DNA of 64,000 bases from NCBI GenBank assembly GCA_013397935.1, contig VZRN01006818.1:2696431-2760430 (forward strand), in the 5' to 3' direction. The notes beneath the pieces are model-generated. The model saw only the letters and a program-made list of their open reading frames with translations. It ran no database searches and had not been told where the DNA came from. The position numbers were made by a program, and so were the translations under genes. The number at the start of each line of letters is the position of its first letter. Within the stretch, counting starts at the first letter, position 1. This stretch comes from Dasyornis broadbenti. Lineage: Eukaryota; Chordata; Aves; Passeriformes; Dasyornithidae. Positions 36,289 through 48,307 of the stretch are shown here, one piece after another.

Positions 36289-38290
36289 TTTTCTCCAGGC
36301 ACTGGAAAACAAAAGCAAATTCCATGAGGAGGAGGTGATTTAGAGATGGTTTGAAATTGCTGAGCTTCAAATGTGTTGTCATGCTGTACCTTTATCGTGG
36401 GTGTCCTTTTTCACTAGTTCAGTAATCCAAGTAAATACAATGAGGGAAAAAAAATTCGCTGTTCTTACTTTGTGTCTCCATCTAGAACTACCTTTAAATT
36501 TTCTTGTAAAAACACCTAATTTAAATGTGCTGTTGAAGCATGGAAAAGAAGAACTCTCTGCATGCAAGGAGAAAGCAGAATAATCAAAAGAAAAAAAAAA
36601 GGTATTACTATTTTTTGCGAAAGGGTTACTGACTGCTGGCTGTAGAGTGGTTCCCCAGGATTTTAAAATTCTAAAAATTCAAAACATAATAAAATGTAAT
36701 TTGGGGGCCTATGTCAACCTTTAAGTTTTGCACTATTTATTGTTGATTGGAGAAAATAATCCAAAATAATGTGTTTTTTTCAGCTATAGTTTTGATTACC
36801 TTTTATTTCAAAGTGTTTGATAATATCAGATTGAAATGTTCCAGCCTGATACATTTCCATAGTGAGCTTAATGCAATACCTTATTTTCCTTTGCTTTTCA
36901 GAAGAAATTTATTCAGAATCAGTGTTTTCATGCATTGTGGTTGTAAGCAAGACATGAAAACATTGTCAGAAAAGTTTAACCTGGTTTTTTTTTTTTTTCC
37001 TATTCCTCTGAGCAATACAGCTACACCTGCAAGAGCTGACACCACCGCAACTTGCAGGCAGGTGCTGTGTTTGTACTGGCCTCTTATCGCTTCCCAGGCT
37101 CCCAGATGGGTTATGGCCTGGCTGGGGGAGCACAGAAAAGTCAAGGCTCTCAGTGTTGTTAAAAACAGCATTAAAATCAGTGAGCCACATATCCTAACCG
37201 CTGCCTGTTGATTTAGAGCTTGTTTTCTCGTCAGGGGCTAGGAGACACCTGGGTTATTCCCCAGTGAGGAGAAAGCCAGGTTTGGGTAGAAGAGAGAAAC
37301 TGAGTGCAGTTCAACTGTTGCCATAACAGGAGGTAACTTGATTATTTGTATTTTGAAAGTGAATTTACATTTAAAGGAGAAAAAGCAGAATTGTTACCTG
37401 AACAAACAAAAAAGGAGTTTTTTTTTTTTTTTACTGCCTCTATTGGCCAAAAAACAAACAGGAGGATTAAGGTTCCAGGCTATGTTAAATAACTGTGTTT
37501 GTGAGGCAATAGGTGAAATTCTGCTGAAATCACTTACCCAGAAAAAAAAAAAAAGTGCCCTGTCAGGTTTTATTTTAGTAGTCAGTTGATGTAGCACAGA
37601 AAGTACAAAGCCTGAGAAGTGAGCCTTAATCTGAAGCAGCTCTCAGCAACAAGTGGAGTGAAACTGGAGCACTGCCAAGGGAGTGTGGCAGCCTGGCAGC
37701 TGCCCAGAGGAAGGAGAGGGCTGGTACAGACAGCCCTGCTGCCAGGGCAGAGCTATTGCTGAGACATCATTAACCCATGAAAATAAATTATGATGTTCTC
37801 AACTGACTGCTGGAAAGTGTTCTGAGCCTCTGACTGCAAAAGCTGCCCTGACATTGAAGTCTTTTCACCAAGACCAGCTAAGTTTATGTTTCTTGTGAAT
37901 TGTGGACATGACAAAGCCCAAGGCCACCACTCAATCTCCCAGAGTAACGGGAACCAGAGTGGCTCCCATGTACCTGGATTACAGTACTCTTCTAGATGGA
38001 GAAAAAAGGGAAAACTGCATATTCTCAGACATGGCATCTCTCCCCTGCAGGTGGGAGGACATAGAATGTGTCCTCTTGCCCACCCCAGGGCTGGGCAAGC
38101 CTGGTGCTGACCTGACCTGCCCTGCCTGGTTCTGGTGCCCTCAGTCCCCGAGCTTGTGGGTCTGCATGCCCCAGCCAGGTGAGAAACACTGAGTGCCTCT
38201 TGCAGCCTGGATTTCAGGTCGGGAGAGCCCTGCACAAGGCAGTTGTTCTTCAGAGCTTGGTTTTCAGAGCAATGGTGCACATTGATGGCA

Positions 38291-38312
38291 GCCTGCCTGG
38301 GCTCAGGCAGGC
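38291..38312. repeat. Perfect 9-bp GC-rich inverted repeat
   Basis: GCCTGCCTG, loop GGCT, CAGGCAGGC. It is a short stable hairpin in otherwise unremarkable DNA. Confidence 0.93.
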
Positions 38313-39409
38313 AGCAGCTACCCACACGGTATGACTTATTTTAACTTCTGATGGGGAGCAATTTCTCGTTGCAACACTCAGAGGAGTTTTTATTCTCTTA
38401 TTTTGCCTTTCATGCATGTATCTCAAATAGTAAACCCCATGCCTGCTGCTACTGACCACACAAGATGTGCAGAGCATGGACAGTATTTAGAATCCCTCTT
38501 AGCAGCCTGTGAGCCCACTAGAGCTGCATAACACTGGCTCTGACTTCTGGTTGGAAACCAATCAGTGCTTGACAGTGAGTGTACCAAGGCAGTGTGGAAT
38601 TAATTAGCATTTGAACTCAGTTTATTTGTAGTTTACTTCAAATCCAGCAGTGCTTTTTTCATAGGATTTTTGAGCTAAAAAGGAAAGACAGCACAAATGC
38701 ACAGCATTAGGTTGATTTGGTTCATCTTCTGGGAGGAGGGCAGCTGGACAGCTGATTTTGCAGCAAGTTTGTTCATTGCTATTCTTGACCACAGTCAAAT
38801 TAACAAAAGACATTTAGATATTTGGCTTTTTTTTCTTATTTATTAGTTCAACTTGAACAGTTGGAATTGACACATAAAAGCCAATGTTTTTATTTCATGT
38901 TAAAGTAGTGTATCTACAGCACAATGAAGGGAGCACAGCTGATCACATCCCCCGGCAGCACGTGGTGCTGGGAACCCAGAGTGTCAGACTGAGCTCTCTC
39001 CGAGGCTGAGGCCAAAGCAGAACGCAGCACTCTGGCCTTGATCTGATGGATTACCATTTGCTGGATTAAGTCTCTACTGCACAGCTTGTGCCACCCTCTG
39101 CAGAACAAACAAATTAAAATTACTAGATGAAAAGTATTGAGACACCATTCTTCAGCAACGCCTGTGTACTAAAAGGACACCATGGAGCCTATCTGGCTAT
39201 CTGCTGCTGGGTGATCTAGTTAATGAAATAACTCAAAGGTAAAAGTAAAGGAAGAGATCAATGCAATTCCAGAGCTAGTGACTAACAGAGACGCATAATT
39301 CTGCCCTTAGTTTAAGATTTGGCAGTAGGTAAAAGGAAAAATATTGAATCTGTAGAAAATGCCCAGACTGTGAAGTGAATCTGTCTTCTGATTACTAGCA
39401 GGCCTACAA

Positions 39410-39780
39410 ATGTTAACATACTCTTTGTTTATATATTATATCCCTGGTAAGGCACGCCTGATATTAACAATAAGGTCCATCCTTTTCCTTTGGGCCAGGT
39501 CACCCAGTTTCGTGTTTCTTATTCTTCTTGCAGATGTACTTAGCTGAAAGCTTTGGAAATTTTAATATGGCAATTAAAAATCCTTCTTTTTATTATTTTA
39601 GATACTATTGCTGTGTATTGTGACCTCGCTCCAAGAAACCTTTTTTTATAGCAGTCTATCCTGAACAGCATTTCACCATCAACTGAGGCATTGAAGCAAT
39701 AACTAAATTAATACTTCATCATCCCACCTTAGAGAACTGGCAACTTTTGCTTTCATCATTATCATCCAGGCCTGCTGCTG
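39410..39780. promoter_or_regulatory. Candidate conserved AT-rich regulatory block
   Basis: A repeat-free AT-rich stretch holding TGTTTATATATT (forkhead-like) near 39427, TTTTAATATGGCAATTAAAAA near 39560, CTAAATTAATACTTCATCATC near 39703, and several ATTA/TAAT cores. There is no meaningful ORF. The reading as a conserved enhancer is an inference from composition. Confidence 0.22.
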
Positions 39781-42248
39781 TTAAATAGACCCCATGTCAA
39801 ACCCTCTGGTGCTTCACTAATACATTCCTTCTAATCTGGAAAGGCTAATCTTGTTTCTCATGCTGGGTCAAAGACAGCTTCTGTTCTCAAATGTCAAGAA
39901 GCCAGCTTAGCACACCTTCCGCTTTGAACTGCTGGACTGGAAATGAATGACTGCTCTTCTGGACAGGAAGCCTGAGAAATCATTGTCTCCTTTACGGTCA
40001 GAAGTAGCCCTAGGATTTTAAAGTAGTTCTCCTTATGTATGTGTTATCCTCTTACCCTGAGCTCAGTATTTACAAAATGTTCATTAAATGCTTGCTCTGC
40101 CTTGAGTTTCTCTAATTTAGCATCCATTTTTTATTGTTCTGGAGTTGCATGCACACAGATCCTGGCATCCTGAATTATTCTTCTTCTATACCTGCATTAC
40201 AGGTACAGGAAGGGATTTTGTAGTTTGTGGTCTCCTAGAGAAAAACTTGAGGACAGCAGTATTAAACATTTAGAAAAATCTGTGATTCACCCAAAATGCA
40301 AAAGGACAGTCGGGCTGTAGTAGGGAAGTACATGATTATTCACTTTCTGTACTGTGAAGGGGCTTTTTGAGCAAGGTGGGCTTTGTACTACAGTAAGCCA
40401 TGAACACACTCATGTAATTACTATTCTTTAAGAATTAAAGATACAAATTAGTGATCTCAAAATTGCTATTGGATTTGACCATTAGGTCCCTGGTGTCTTT
40501 TTCAAAATCCTAGCCAAATTATGGTCCATATGCTCCTTATACTCCCGCAGTATCTCAGAACTATTGTCAAAGCCTGGGCCCTATTGTGCTTAGCATCATG
40601 TAAAAGAGAATAAGAGGTAGGTATGTGCCCTGGGTCGTCCACAGTTAATTCTAGGATAAATCTGGTTCAAGCATTGTGAGACACATCTGCCTTATTTATA
40701 ATGAAAAACTGTTTCTTTTTCATTCAGATCAGCACTGGGAGGACACACACATTTCAAGCTATTTCTCTTTAAGTTGTAGGATATATTTGGTAAGTAGCAT
40801 GCTTTAGCAATGCAGTGGAAATAAAATGCTGCTTCAGTCACTTTAGAAATGGCATGAGCAGCATCTAGTAATCCTTCCTTGTCCAGATATTCCAGTCATT
40901 CCAAAAGCACATATTCAATTTCAGTTCACAGCTCTCTTGGATATTACACTCTCTCATCAAAATGGCATTTTGCCTATATGCCCATATTTAAGAAACTGTG
41001 ACAGCTGGATATAGACCAACAAGAGAGGATGCCTTCACAACTCTGTGTAGGCTGTTTTCTGTAAGGGACTGACCCATTCCATCAGTTGTGGGAGGAAAGC
41101 GAAGCTGAGGCAAACTGGAGAGATGTGAATAGGTGTTTTGAATGTGAAGTGCCTCCTCTGCAAACCTTTTCCTGCTGATATCTGAGCACAGCTGGAGCCC
41201 AGGGCAGGACCCTCCTGTTGCCACATCTTGCCCAAGTCCTGCCAGCCCCAGCCCTGCACCCTTCCCAGCGCTGCGTTGCTGTATAGATGACAGGGGGCCT
41301 GAGTCAGTGTCTTCTATTGTATACTGGCCCTCATGTTTCTTATTTCATCCTTTTATCCCTAGAGACCTTTGCCTGGGTCTCAGCTGCAGGAAATCTGTTG
41401 GTCTTTGTTGGCTGAGGTTGCAGGTCACCTCCTATCCTAGAAATATTGGGGCTGCAACCAAGGTTGCACCTCCTCAGGCAGTCCCTTCATGCCCCTGTCG
41501 TGACATTGGCAGGACGGGGAAGGGCAACCCCTACTTCTTACGTTTTCACGTTATCCAGCACTTGTTCTATTATCACCACCCCCACCCCCCGCCATGTGCT
41601 CAACAGAACACAGACCCCATTTCTTGGACTGTGATGCTGGATTCCCCTTGTTTTTCGTGATGGGGACATAGCTCAATGGCACTTCTTGTAAGCAAAGGTG
41701 TTGCAAAGGAGGAGAAGGACGTGTCCTAGGCACATGGTGCCTGCCTAAGATATGCCACAAAGCAACGTTTCCTCTGCTAGCTTTCCAAATGGCAGACCTG
41801 TTACCTTGACATCCACACCTTAAGCGCACAGTGGGAGAGAAGAGCCCTTCATGCATTAGTGTATGTCAGTCAGGTGAACTCTGGGATTGCTCTTCCAAAC
41901 TCAAGGAAAAAATTGTGGCTTTGCAGCCCAGGTCCTGAAAGTGTCACTTGTCCCTTCACAATGCTCCAATGAGGGTTAGACTGCTGCCTCTCTCCCAGGT
42001 ATCCCATACAATAAGATATAGATCTGAGACAACACAGTGCACAGGTCTCCCCAGAGAATTTTACTGGCCCTGGCCACACATGATTTGTTCATCTCTGGAC
42101 AGAGAATAGAAGGCAAAAATCACCAAATGGCACAGAAAGCAAAGCAGAAATTCCAGCTTATTTTTAGCTCAAAGATGCCAGAGGATTTGCATAACCCACC
42201 AGGACGCACAGAAATCTGGTGTCCCGACTCACAGCCAAAACAAACACA

Positions 42249-42268
42249 AACACACACACACACACACA
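42249..42268. repeat. (CA)n microsatellite
   Basis: About ten CA units, preceded by an imperfect CAAA/CACAAA lead from about 42237. Confidence 0.95.
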
Positions 42269-42815
42269 TGCTATGATGGAACTCACCAGGTCAACCACTC
42301 TGGAGCAGTACCTATGTACAGGTTTGATTTGTGAAAGAGGGCAGACATATTTACACTAGACCTCTCCTTTTCCTGACAATCAAGAGATGATTGCAGGCTT
42401 TCCAGTGCCCATGTGGCATCTCTCTATCATACAGCCTTCCCAAAAAATAATCCTACTAGTTACATGTCTTGTGATACTTCTGCAGATTTCAGTTTCGCTT
42501 GATGTTTCTTGAATCTCGATGCACCATGGAGTGCTTTGGCAGGGGCTAACCCTGCCCTCCCAGCCAGCACTGCCAGGGTTTCCTCCTCCACACTGTGTGG
42601 TTGTCACTGGCAGGAGCCAACAGATGCCCCAGGTGAGTCACGAGGCTGCTCCTGCGCTGTGTGTCCAGGCTCACCCTGCTGAAGCGGCAGGAATTATCTC
42701 GCTGTCATGACGCAAGGAGGTCTTACACACCAAGTATAGGGAAGAGAACAGATTAAATTGCAGGAATGATTACAGGAGCCCTCTCAGATATCCACCTACC
42801 CACAGGTGTATTCAC

Positions 42816-42842
42816 CTGCTGCTGCTGCTGCTGCTGCTGCTG
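42816..42842. repeat. (CTG)9 trinucleotide repeat inside an inverted repeat
   Basis: Nine uninterrupted CTG units, read as CAG on the other strand. They are flanked by CCACAGGTGTA on the left (about 42800-42810) and TATACCTGTGG on the right (about 42844-42854), which are near-perfect reverse complements. A minor frame translates the tract as poly-Ala, but there is no evidence of a gene. Confidence 0.95.
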
Positions 42843-44160
42843 TGTATACCTGTGGTTCATCAGCAATGTGTGATAAAGTATTTAGGGTGTGTGGGATCCT
42901 CCCAGGGCTACTGTCAGCAAATAAAAGTCAAACAGAGCCCTGCCTTCTCTTGTGGGGATGCCTTCTTGTTTCTATTCATCCAGGTACAGTGTCCTTAGTG
43001 AAATGCTCTGGAAAGTCTCCAGACCTTTGCCAGGAGCTGGTATTGCAGTGAGTGAGCTCACACTAACGTGGCAGATACAGTGCTACAGGACTGCATTGCT
43101 CTGTGGGATTTGCCCCAGCCTCTGCTCTCCCTGCCCCTCTCAGGGAAGCCAGCAAGCTGCCAGGCTGCCTGAGAAAGCTTTTGCTTTTCTTAGTTGTTTC
43201 CTTTGGATCAGAATTTGTAAGAACTTCCCCCTATCCTTTACCAGCCATAGCTGGGAAGGCCATAAATGCAAACAGGTTTATTTTGCAAGTCTTTCATTAT
43301 TCTGAAGCATTGGATTGAAGCAACATTAAAAATACATCCACAGTGCTAAGGGTCTCTTTGCTTTCTGTTGTCAACAACATATTTTTAAATGAAACATTCC
43401 AGGGTTGGAGGTTTTTTTGGTTGGTGTGATCGCCTTGTTTCAGAGTTGCTTAAGTAGGAAAATATTTCCCTTGGAAGGAATCCAAGCCCACAGAAGTCAG
43501 TCAGAGTCTTTCTGTTAACTTTAAATGCACTGTGGACTAGATTGCTGTAAACCTCTAAAATAAATATATCAGTAAAGTCCAAGGTTTAATGAGGAAAATA
43601 TGACCTGTGATGGTGAGCATCCCTGATGTTAGTCACCTTAGCAGCTCAGAAGGACAGCTCTCTGTACAGTGGACATTTATGCAGTTAATTGATGGCTGGA
43701 TATTTATAGCTTAGCAATGATCTTTTTAAGGATACAAGCACCAGGCATGGGTTTTCCCCTGGGGAAGGGAGAAGGGGATGGAGCGGAAGCAGTGCTAATA
43801 GAAGTGGTGGGAATTTGACATGGCTTTTCCCTCACTGCTAGCTCTGGTATCCCTTTCCCCAGCTTCACTACCTCAAATATTCCGTGTTTCTGCACAAAGC
43901 CACAGCAAGGCACTGCTGTGATTGCATGTCTGTGCCCAGCATGCCAGCCCCTTCAGCCTCCCACCCTGTGACCTTGCAGCTGAGACCACCCTGCAGCTGG
44001 GCAGGGAATTTAACCCCTCAGCAGCCCACGGCTGTGCTGGGGCAAGGGGAAGATTCAGCTGGGGTCACTGCTCCTTAGGTCACTTGGCTGAACTGTTCCT
44101 ACAGCTGCTGCTTCTCCTGTCACAGGCAAAATGAAGATTTTCATTGCAGAAGCAAATTTT

Positions 44161-44180
44161 GCCCAGTTTGGAAACTGGGC
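44161..44180. repeat. 9-bp inverted repeat, 2-nt spacer
   Basis: GCCCAGTTT, spacer GG, AAACTGGGC. The arms are perfect. It could be a dimeric transcription-factor site, but no known consensus is matched. Confidence 0.93.
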
Positions 44181-45039
44181 TGGCAGCGGTGGGCAGAGGG
44201 GGACGCCACCAGCACTCACTTGCTGCCACCACACCTGCCCTGTCCGTGGGCTTCCCTCACGTGGCTGAGAAAACAGCCATGAGCTCAGCATCCCCTACAG
44301 CTGCTAATGCAGCATTGCTGTGCCTGGATTAATGACAGCAAATTTATGGCTCTTGCCTTTGAAAGGGCTTGTGCCCAGGCAGTACCGTTCAGACACAATT
44401 TGGAGCCTGGTATCCTTCATTTGCTGCTGCTAATCAGAAAAGCAGTTCCAGCCCTGAATACCCAAACACTACTCATGCAGAGGAAAGCAGAAAGCTTGTA
44501 AGACACGGACAACATCCAACAAACATGTTGGTAGTTGCATTTTTCCTAAAACTCAGTCTCACTGGAGATAATAGAAAAGCCATAGAGTTATTCTGAAGGA
44601 AGACCAGCTATTAGCTCTGAAGAACACTGGTGATTAGAACCAGCTTTGATCCAGTGCTGGAAACCAATCACCATTAAGATCTCTCCTTAAAAAAGACTTA
44701 TTTAATGTTTACATAAAAACACCACATAAAATAAATTGACTCTAGCCCCTGGAATCATACTCAGTGTATCTGCCTTGGAGTATACATCTACCTCCTGAGA
44801 ATTCATGCAGTAATTAGATGAATGTGCTTGATTAATCACATTTCCTGTGCTGAAGAGGTTTGATGGAAAACATTTGCTTCCATCACTTTATTAAAGCATT
44901 ATTGAGTGTTGTGCTTGTCATGTGTTCATCACCAGCCTTCTCTCCAATTAATCCTGACAAAATGAAGTTTACCAACAGCAAAGTAAGCCAGTGTTCACAG
45001 TCGCTTTGCTGTAGCTTTGTCTACATGCCTTCATGCCTC

Positions 45040-45340
45040 TAGGTAATTACTGGATAATTGGGAGTGGAGTCTGTTTAATCTAAAATGAGAAGTGCTAAAT
45101 ATAAAACATTTTCAGTGCCTGATTGATACTGTTTTAATAGGCTTGGTATCATCTACTGCCGTGGACATGTAATGCATGATTACCTTTATTTATGGTATGA
45201 ATTTATTATAAATTTTAAAATTAAAATGTGATTTGCAGCCTACAAAGCAATTATTAATATTTTAAACAGTAATTAATAATAAGTATAAAGTATGATAATA
45301 AAACATTCTTTTAATATTAATTAATTAATAAAGCCATTAT
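45040..45340. promoter_or_regulatory. AT-rich block dense in homeodomain-like sites
   Basis: About 300 bases with roughly a dozen TAAT/ATTA cores, including GGTAATTACTGGATAATTGG near 45041, CAATTATTAATATTTTAAAC near 45249, GTAATTAATAATAAG near 45270 and TTAATATTAATTAATTAATA near 45311. No recognised repeat or ORF lies in it. The density of homeodomain cores and lack of CpG fit a developmental enhancer or conserved element; simple AT-richness is the alternative. Confidence 0.3.
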
Positions 45341-45734
45341 TACTTTTTTTTCCACACACCACAGCTGAATTAAAGCATGGGGATTCAAAATCAGAGGTGT
45401 GAAGATAAGATCTTAAACCTTTCCAGAGGTGCTTATTATTTGGCCTTGGCTATGACATTGCTTAGGCTCCATTTTCTGTGAGCCAGCATCCAATGAGGGG
45501 ACAGAGATACCTGACAGAGGACTGCCAGCTGTTTCTGGGGCTCAGGAGGGGACATGGCAGAAACCCCACTGCAGAGCAGGGATTGGGGCAGAGGAGCTGG
45601 ATGAGGTAACAGAGCACAGGAGAGACCTGAGAGCAAGCCCCAGTGCTGGACCCCACCAGACAAGCTTGGGCAAGGATACCCAGCCTTGTTCCACACCAGG
45701 AGCAAGCACAGACCTCCTAGAACGACAGGATAGA

Positions 45735-46148
45735 TCATGGAATTACAAGGAAGGAGAAGGGTCTGGAGGGGAAGCCTTATGAGGAGTGGTTGAGGACACT
45801 GGGATTGCTCAGCCCAGAGGAGAATGAGGAGAGACCTCATTGTGGTCTTCAACATCCCCAGGTACAGATCTCTTCACTGTCATGATCAGTGATAGGACTT
45901 GAGGAAGCACCATTAAACTGTGTCAGGGGAGGTTCATATTTGGTATCAGTAAAAGGTTTTTCACCCAGAGGATGGTCAGGCTCCCCAAGGAAGTGGTCAC
46001 AGCACCAAGCCTGACAGAGTTCAAGTAGAATTTGGACAACACTCTCAGGCACATGATGGGACTCAGGGTGTCCTGTGCAGGGCCAGGAGTTGGACTCCAT
46101 CCTGATGGGTCCCTTCCAACTCAGCATATTCTGTGCTTATATGATTTT
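45735..46148 (+). mobile_element. CR1 LINE 3' fragment (about 410 bp)
   Basis: A plus-strand CR1 copy. It opens with GGGTCTGGAGGGGAAGCCTTATGAGGAGTGGTTGAGG, continues through GAGACCTCATTGTGGTCTTCAAC, TTCACCCAGAGGATGGTCAGGCTCCCCAAGGAAGTGG and GAGTTGGACTCCATCCTGATGGGTCCCTTCCAACTCA, and ends in degraded octamers (ATTCTGTG, TATATGAT). Each phrase is in the canonical CR1 order. Stops interrupt every frame. Confidence 0.92.
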
Positions 46149-48290
46149 GCTATGATACTGGGGACATCTTCATAAGGGCTCTGTCTTTTTGACTGCCTAA
46201 AATACTAGGCATGCAGACAAATATCAGTGCATGCAAAGCAGTTTCCCTATTCTACCAACTGTCCAGTCCCAAGAAGTCTCTTATTGTAGAAATAAAGTAG
46301 CTGTCACAAGCACTTCTGCTTGCATAGTCATTAGGAATGGAAATGCTTATTTTCTTACAAAATAAATTGCTTACTGGTGGGCAATCAGACTTTCCTCTTC
46401 TCTGCCTTATTGCAAGAATTTTGTGTTACTACTCAGGCATTTTTACTGCTGATGCATTCACAAAGTTACTGATTGTGCATAGCAAGATATCCTTCATATG
46501 TGGTGTGCATTTCCAGCAATTACACAGAGCTACTGCAGAGATAATTTTTAGCCATGGGAATATTTCTTTCTTCTTTTTTTCTTGTAAAATAAAACCCCAA
46601 ACCAAGAAGCAAGCATAAAACCAAACCTAGATTTGGCTGGGAAATATTTGGCAACAGTTTGACATTTTTGACAGAGCGCTTCCGTTTTCATAGTAAAGTT
46701 TCTTCCAAAAGTCCCAAGCTGCTGTTCAAAGGCAACCTGGTTTCAAAGTGTACAAACAGGCTTAACGACGACTCCTTTATGTACAAACTATCTTACTACC
46801 TGCTCTTTCTTGTTTCCCAGCTTTGAAACGCTTTTCAAAACGTGGAGATATAGTCCAAAGAATGGTTCATTCTCTAAAAAAAAAGGCAAAAGAGAGGAAG
46901 AGGGAACTCTGTGCAGCCTTGCCATTGTCTGTCCCCATCCTTTCTTCTGCACTGTTGATGGTAGGGCTGAAACCTGCTCAGATTATTTGGTTAATCATAC
47001 AACTGGGCTCTAAACCCTGAAGAATTCCACAGAAAAAAGTCTTAACTCTTGTGGAGTTTTGATAAGCCTTCTTCAGGATTTGGGGTTGGAGGGCTGTGTG
47101 TTGGTGCAGTACTCGCAGCTAGGACTGCTAAACCAAATGAGAGCATCCTAGCCTGCTCTCAATATCTAGTGAACTCCTGGAAGTACCTTAAAACACTCTG
47201 GAAATAATTTGAATAGACAAATTACCCAAGAAACAGTAGGCACTTGCCACTGAAGGGAATGGGAATATCTAAATGTCTGAGGTACAAACTTAGCCCAAAG
47301 TCTTGCAATCAGAAAACCATGTGGCTAAACCCCACACTTCTGTGTAATGCCGGTAATAGGAGAACTCATTATAAGCTGTAGCAGCCATTTTAGCTCACTT
47401 AACTGGTGTTTGAAAAATAAGAAGAATAAATAAAATAAGAAATCTCACAAATTTATTGGTTTTTTCCTAAATTTCCCTCCCAGCTTCATTAAGCACCCAT
47501 GTTAGGCATCACCCTGGGACAGGCTGCCATTTGGTACATAAACATCATAGAGAAGGGAATGGTTTGGCCTATGGCCAAAAGAAGAACCTGGGTGACCCTA
47601 GCTGAAGATTCACTTAAAAATCAGTTATAAATTTTCCCTCCACATGAAAAACTCTAGACTCTGTCAGGGACAAGGGTAGCAAATGCAGTGGCAACTTGTG
47701 AAAAGAGAAGGGGAGGTTCATAGGAAATAAGAAATGTGGAAAACAACACTAGGAAACATTAGCTTGGGAAAAGCCTGTGATCATCTTTGGTGCTATTTAT
47801 AAATAAGATAGGGAGGAACTCTAGGCTTCTTGAAGTCTTTGTGGAAGAAAGCACTGAAGCATATGCTCTGAGCTCTGCAGGTATCTACATGCTCTCTGTA
47901 CCCAGCGAGTAGGTGTCCCTGCACACCTCAAAGCTGCTAACTACACTTAAACTCCTGGCAGGAGTCCCCCATCTGATATCAGCATGGCTGTGCATGCACT
48001 TGCTTTCTTCATATCTGAGGACATTCTTTTGCAGAAGTCCTGAGAGCTGCTGAGGCCGGGGCTGCTGCCAAGCACAAGCACAAGAGGCTGCCTGCACCCT
48101 GCCCCTCTGCACCCTAGCTGCCTGCGAGGTGCGGGAGCGGGTCTGCCCCTGCGAGCATTCAGACCTCATCTCATCCATGCAGACCCACCAGCAAGGGTGC
48201 CAATTAGTGCCAACGGGAGCTTATTGAGTGCTGAGGCAGCCTTGCTGCTGTGCAATTGCTGGGAAACTAAAACAGCCTGCTCCTGCAGGC

Positions 48291-48307
48291 TTTTTTTTTT
48301 TTTTTTT
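48291..48307. repeat. Poly-T run (T17)
   Basis: An uninterrupted T17 run directly after the short palindrome GCCTG CTCCTG CAGGC. It is a homopolymer; no retrocopy is recognised. Confidence 0.9.

Larger units (their letters stand above)
36289..42248. other. Non-coding unique DNA, no gene recognised
   Basis: No gene is recognised. A minus-strand frame of 190 codons at 37753-38325 has no domain that I know and overlaps plus-strand frames. Homopolymers occur at 37418-37432 (T) and 37542-37554 (A). A GC-rich hairpin lies at 38291-38312, and an AT-rich candidate regulatory block at 39410-39780. Confidence 0.55.
42843..45734. other. Non-coding unique DNA with AT-rich candidate enhancer
   Basis: No gene is recognised. 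GC-richer parts at 42.9-43.3 kb and 43.9-44.5 kb open chance frames. The AT-rich block at 45040-45340 is listed separately. A near-palindrome, GCCCAGTTT GG AAACTGGGC, lies at 44161-44180. Confidence 0.55.

Noticed and set aside
37753..38325. 190-codon open frame on the minus strand
   Set aside because: No domain, low-complexity or repeat origin that I recognise, and it overlaps plus-strand frames. Best read as a chance ORF.
48275..48307. GC hairpin followed by T17, shaped like a bacterial intrinsic terminator
   Set aside because: The window is avian nuclear DNA, where such terminators do not operate. A 5-6 bp stem next to a homopolymer is expected by chance. No Pol III gene precedes it.
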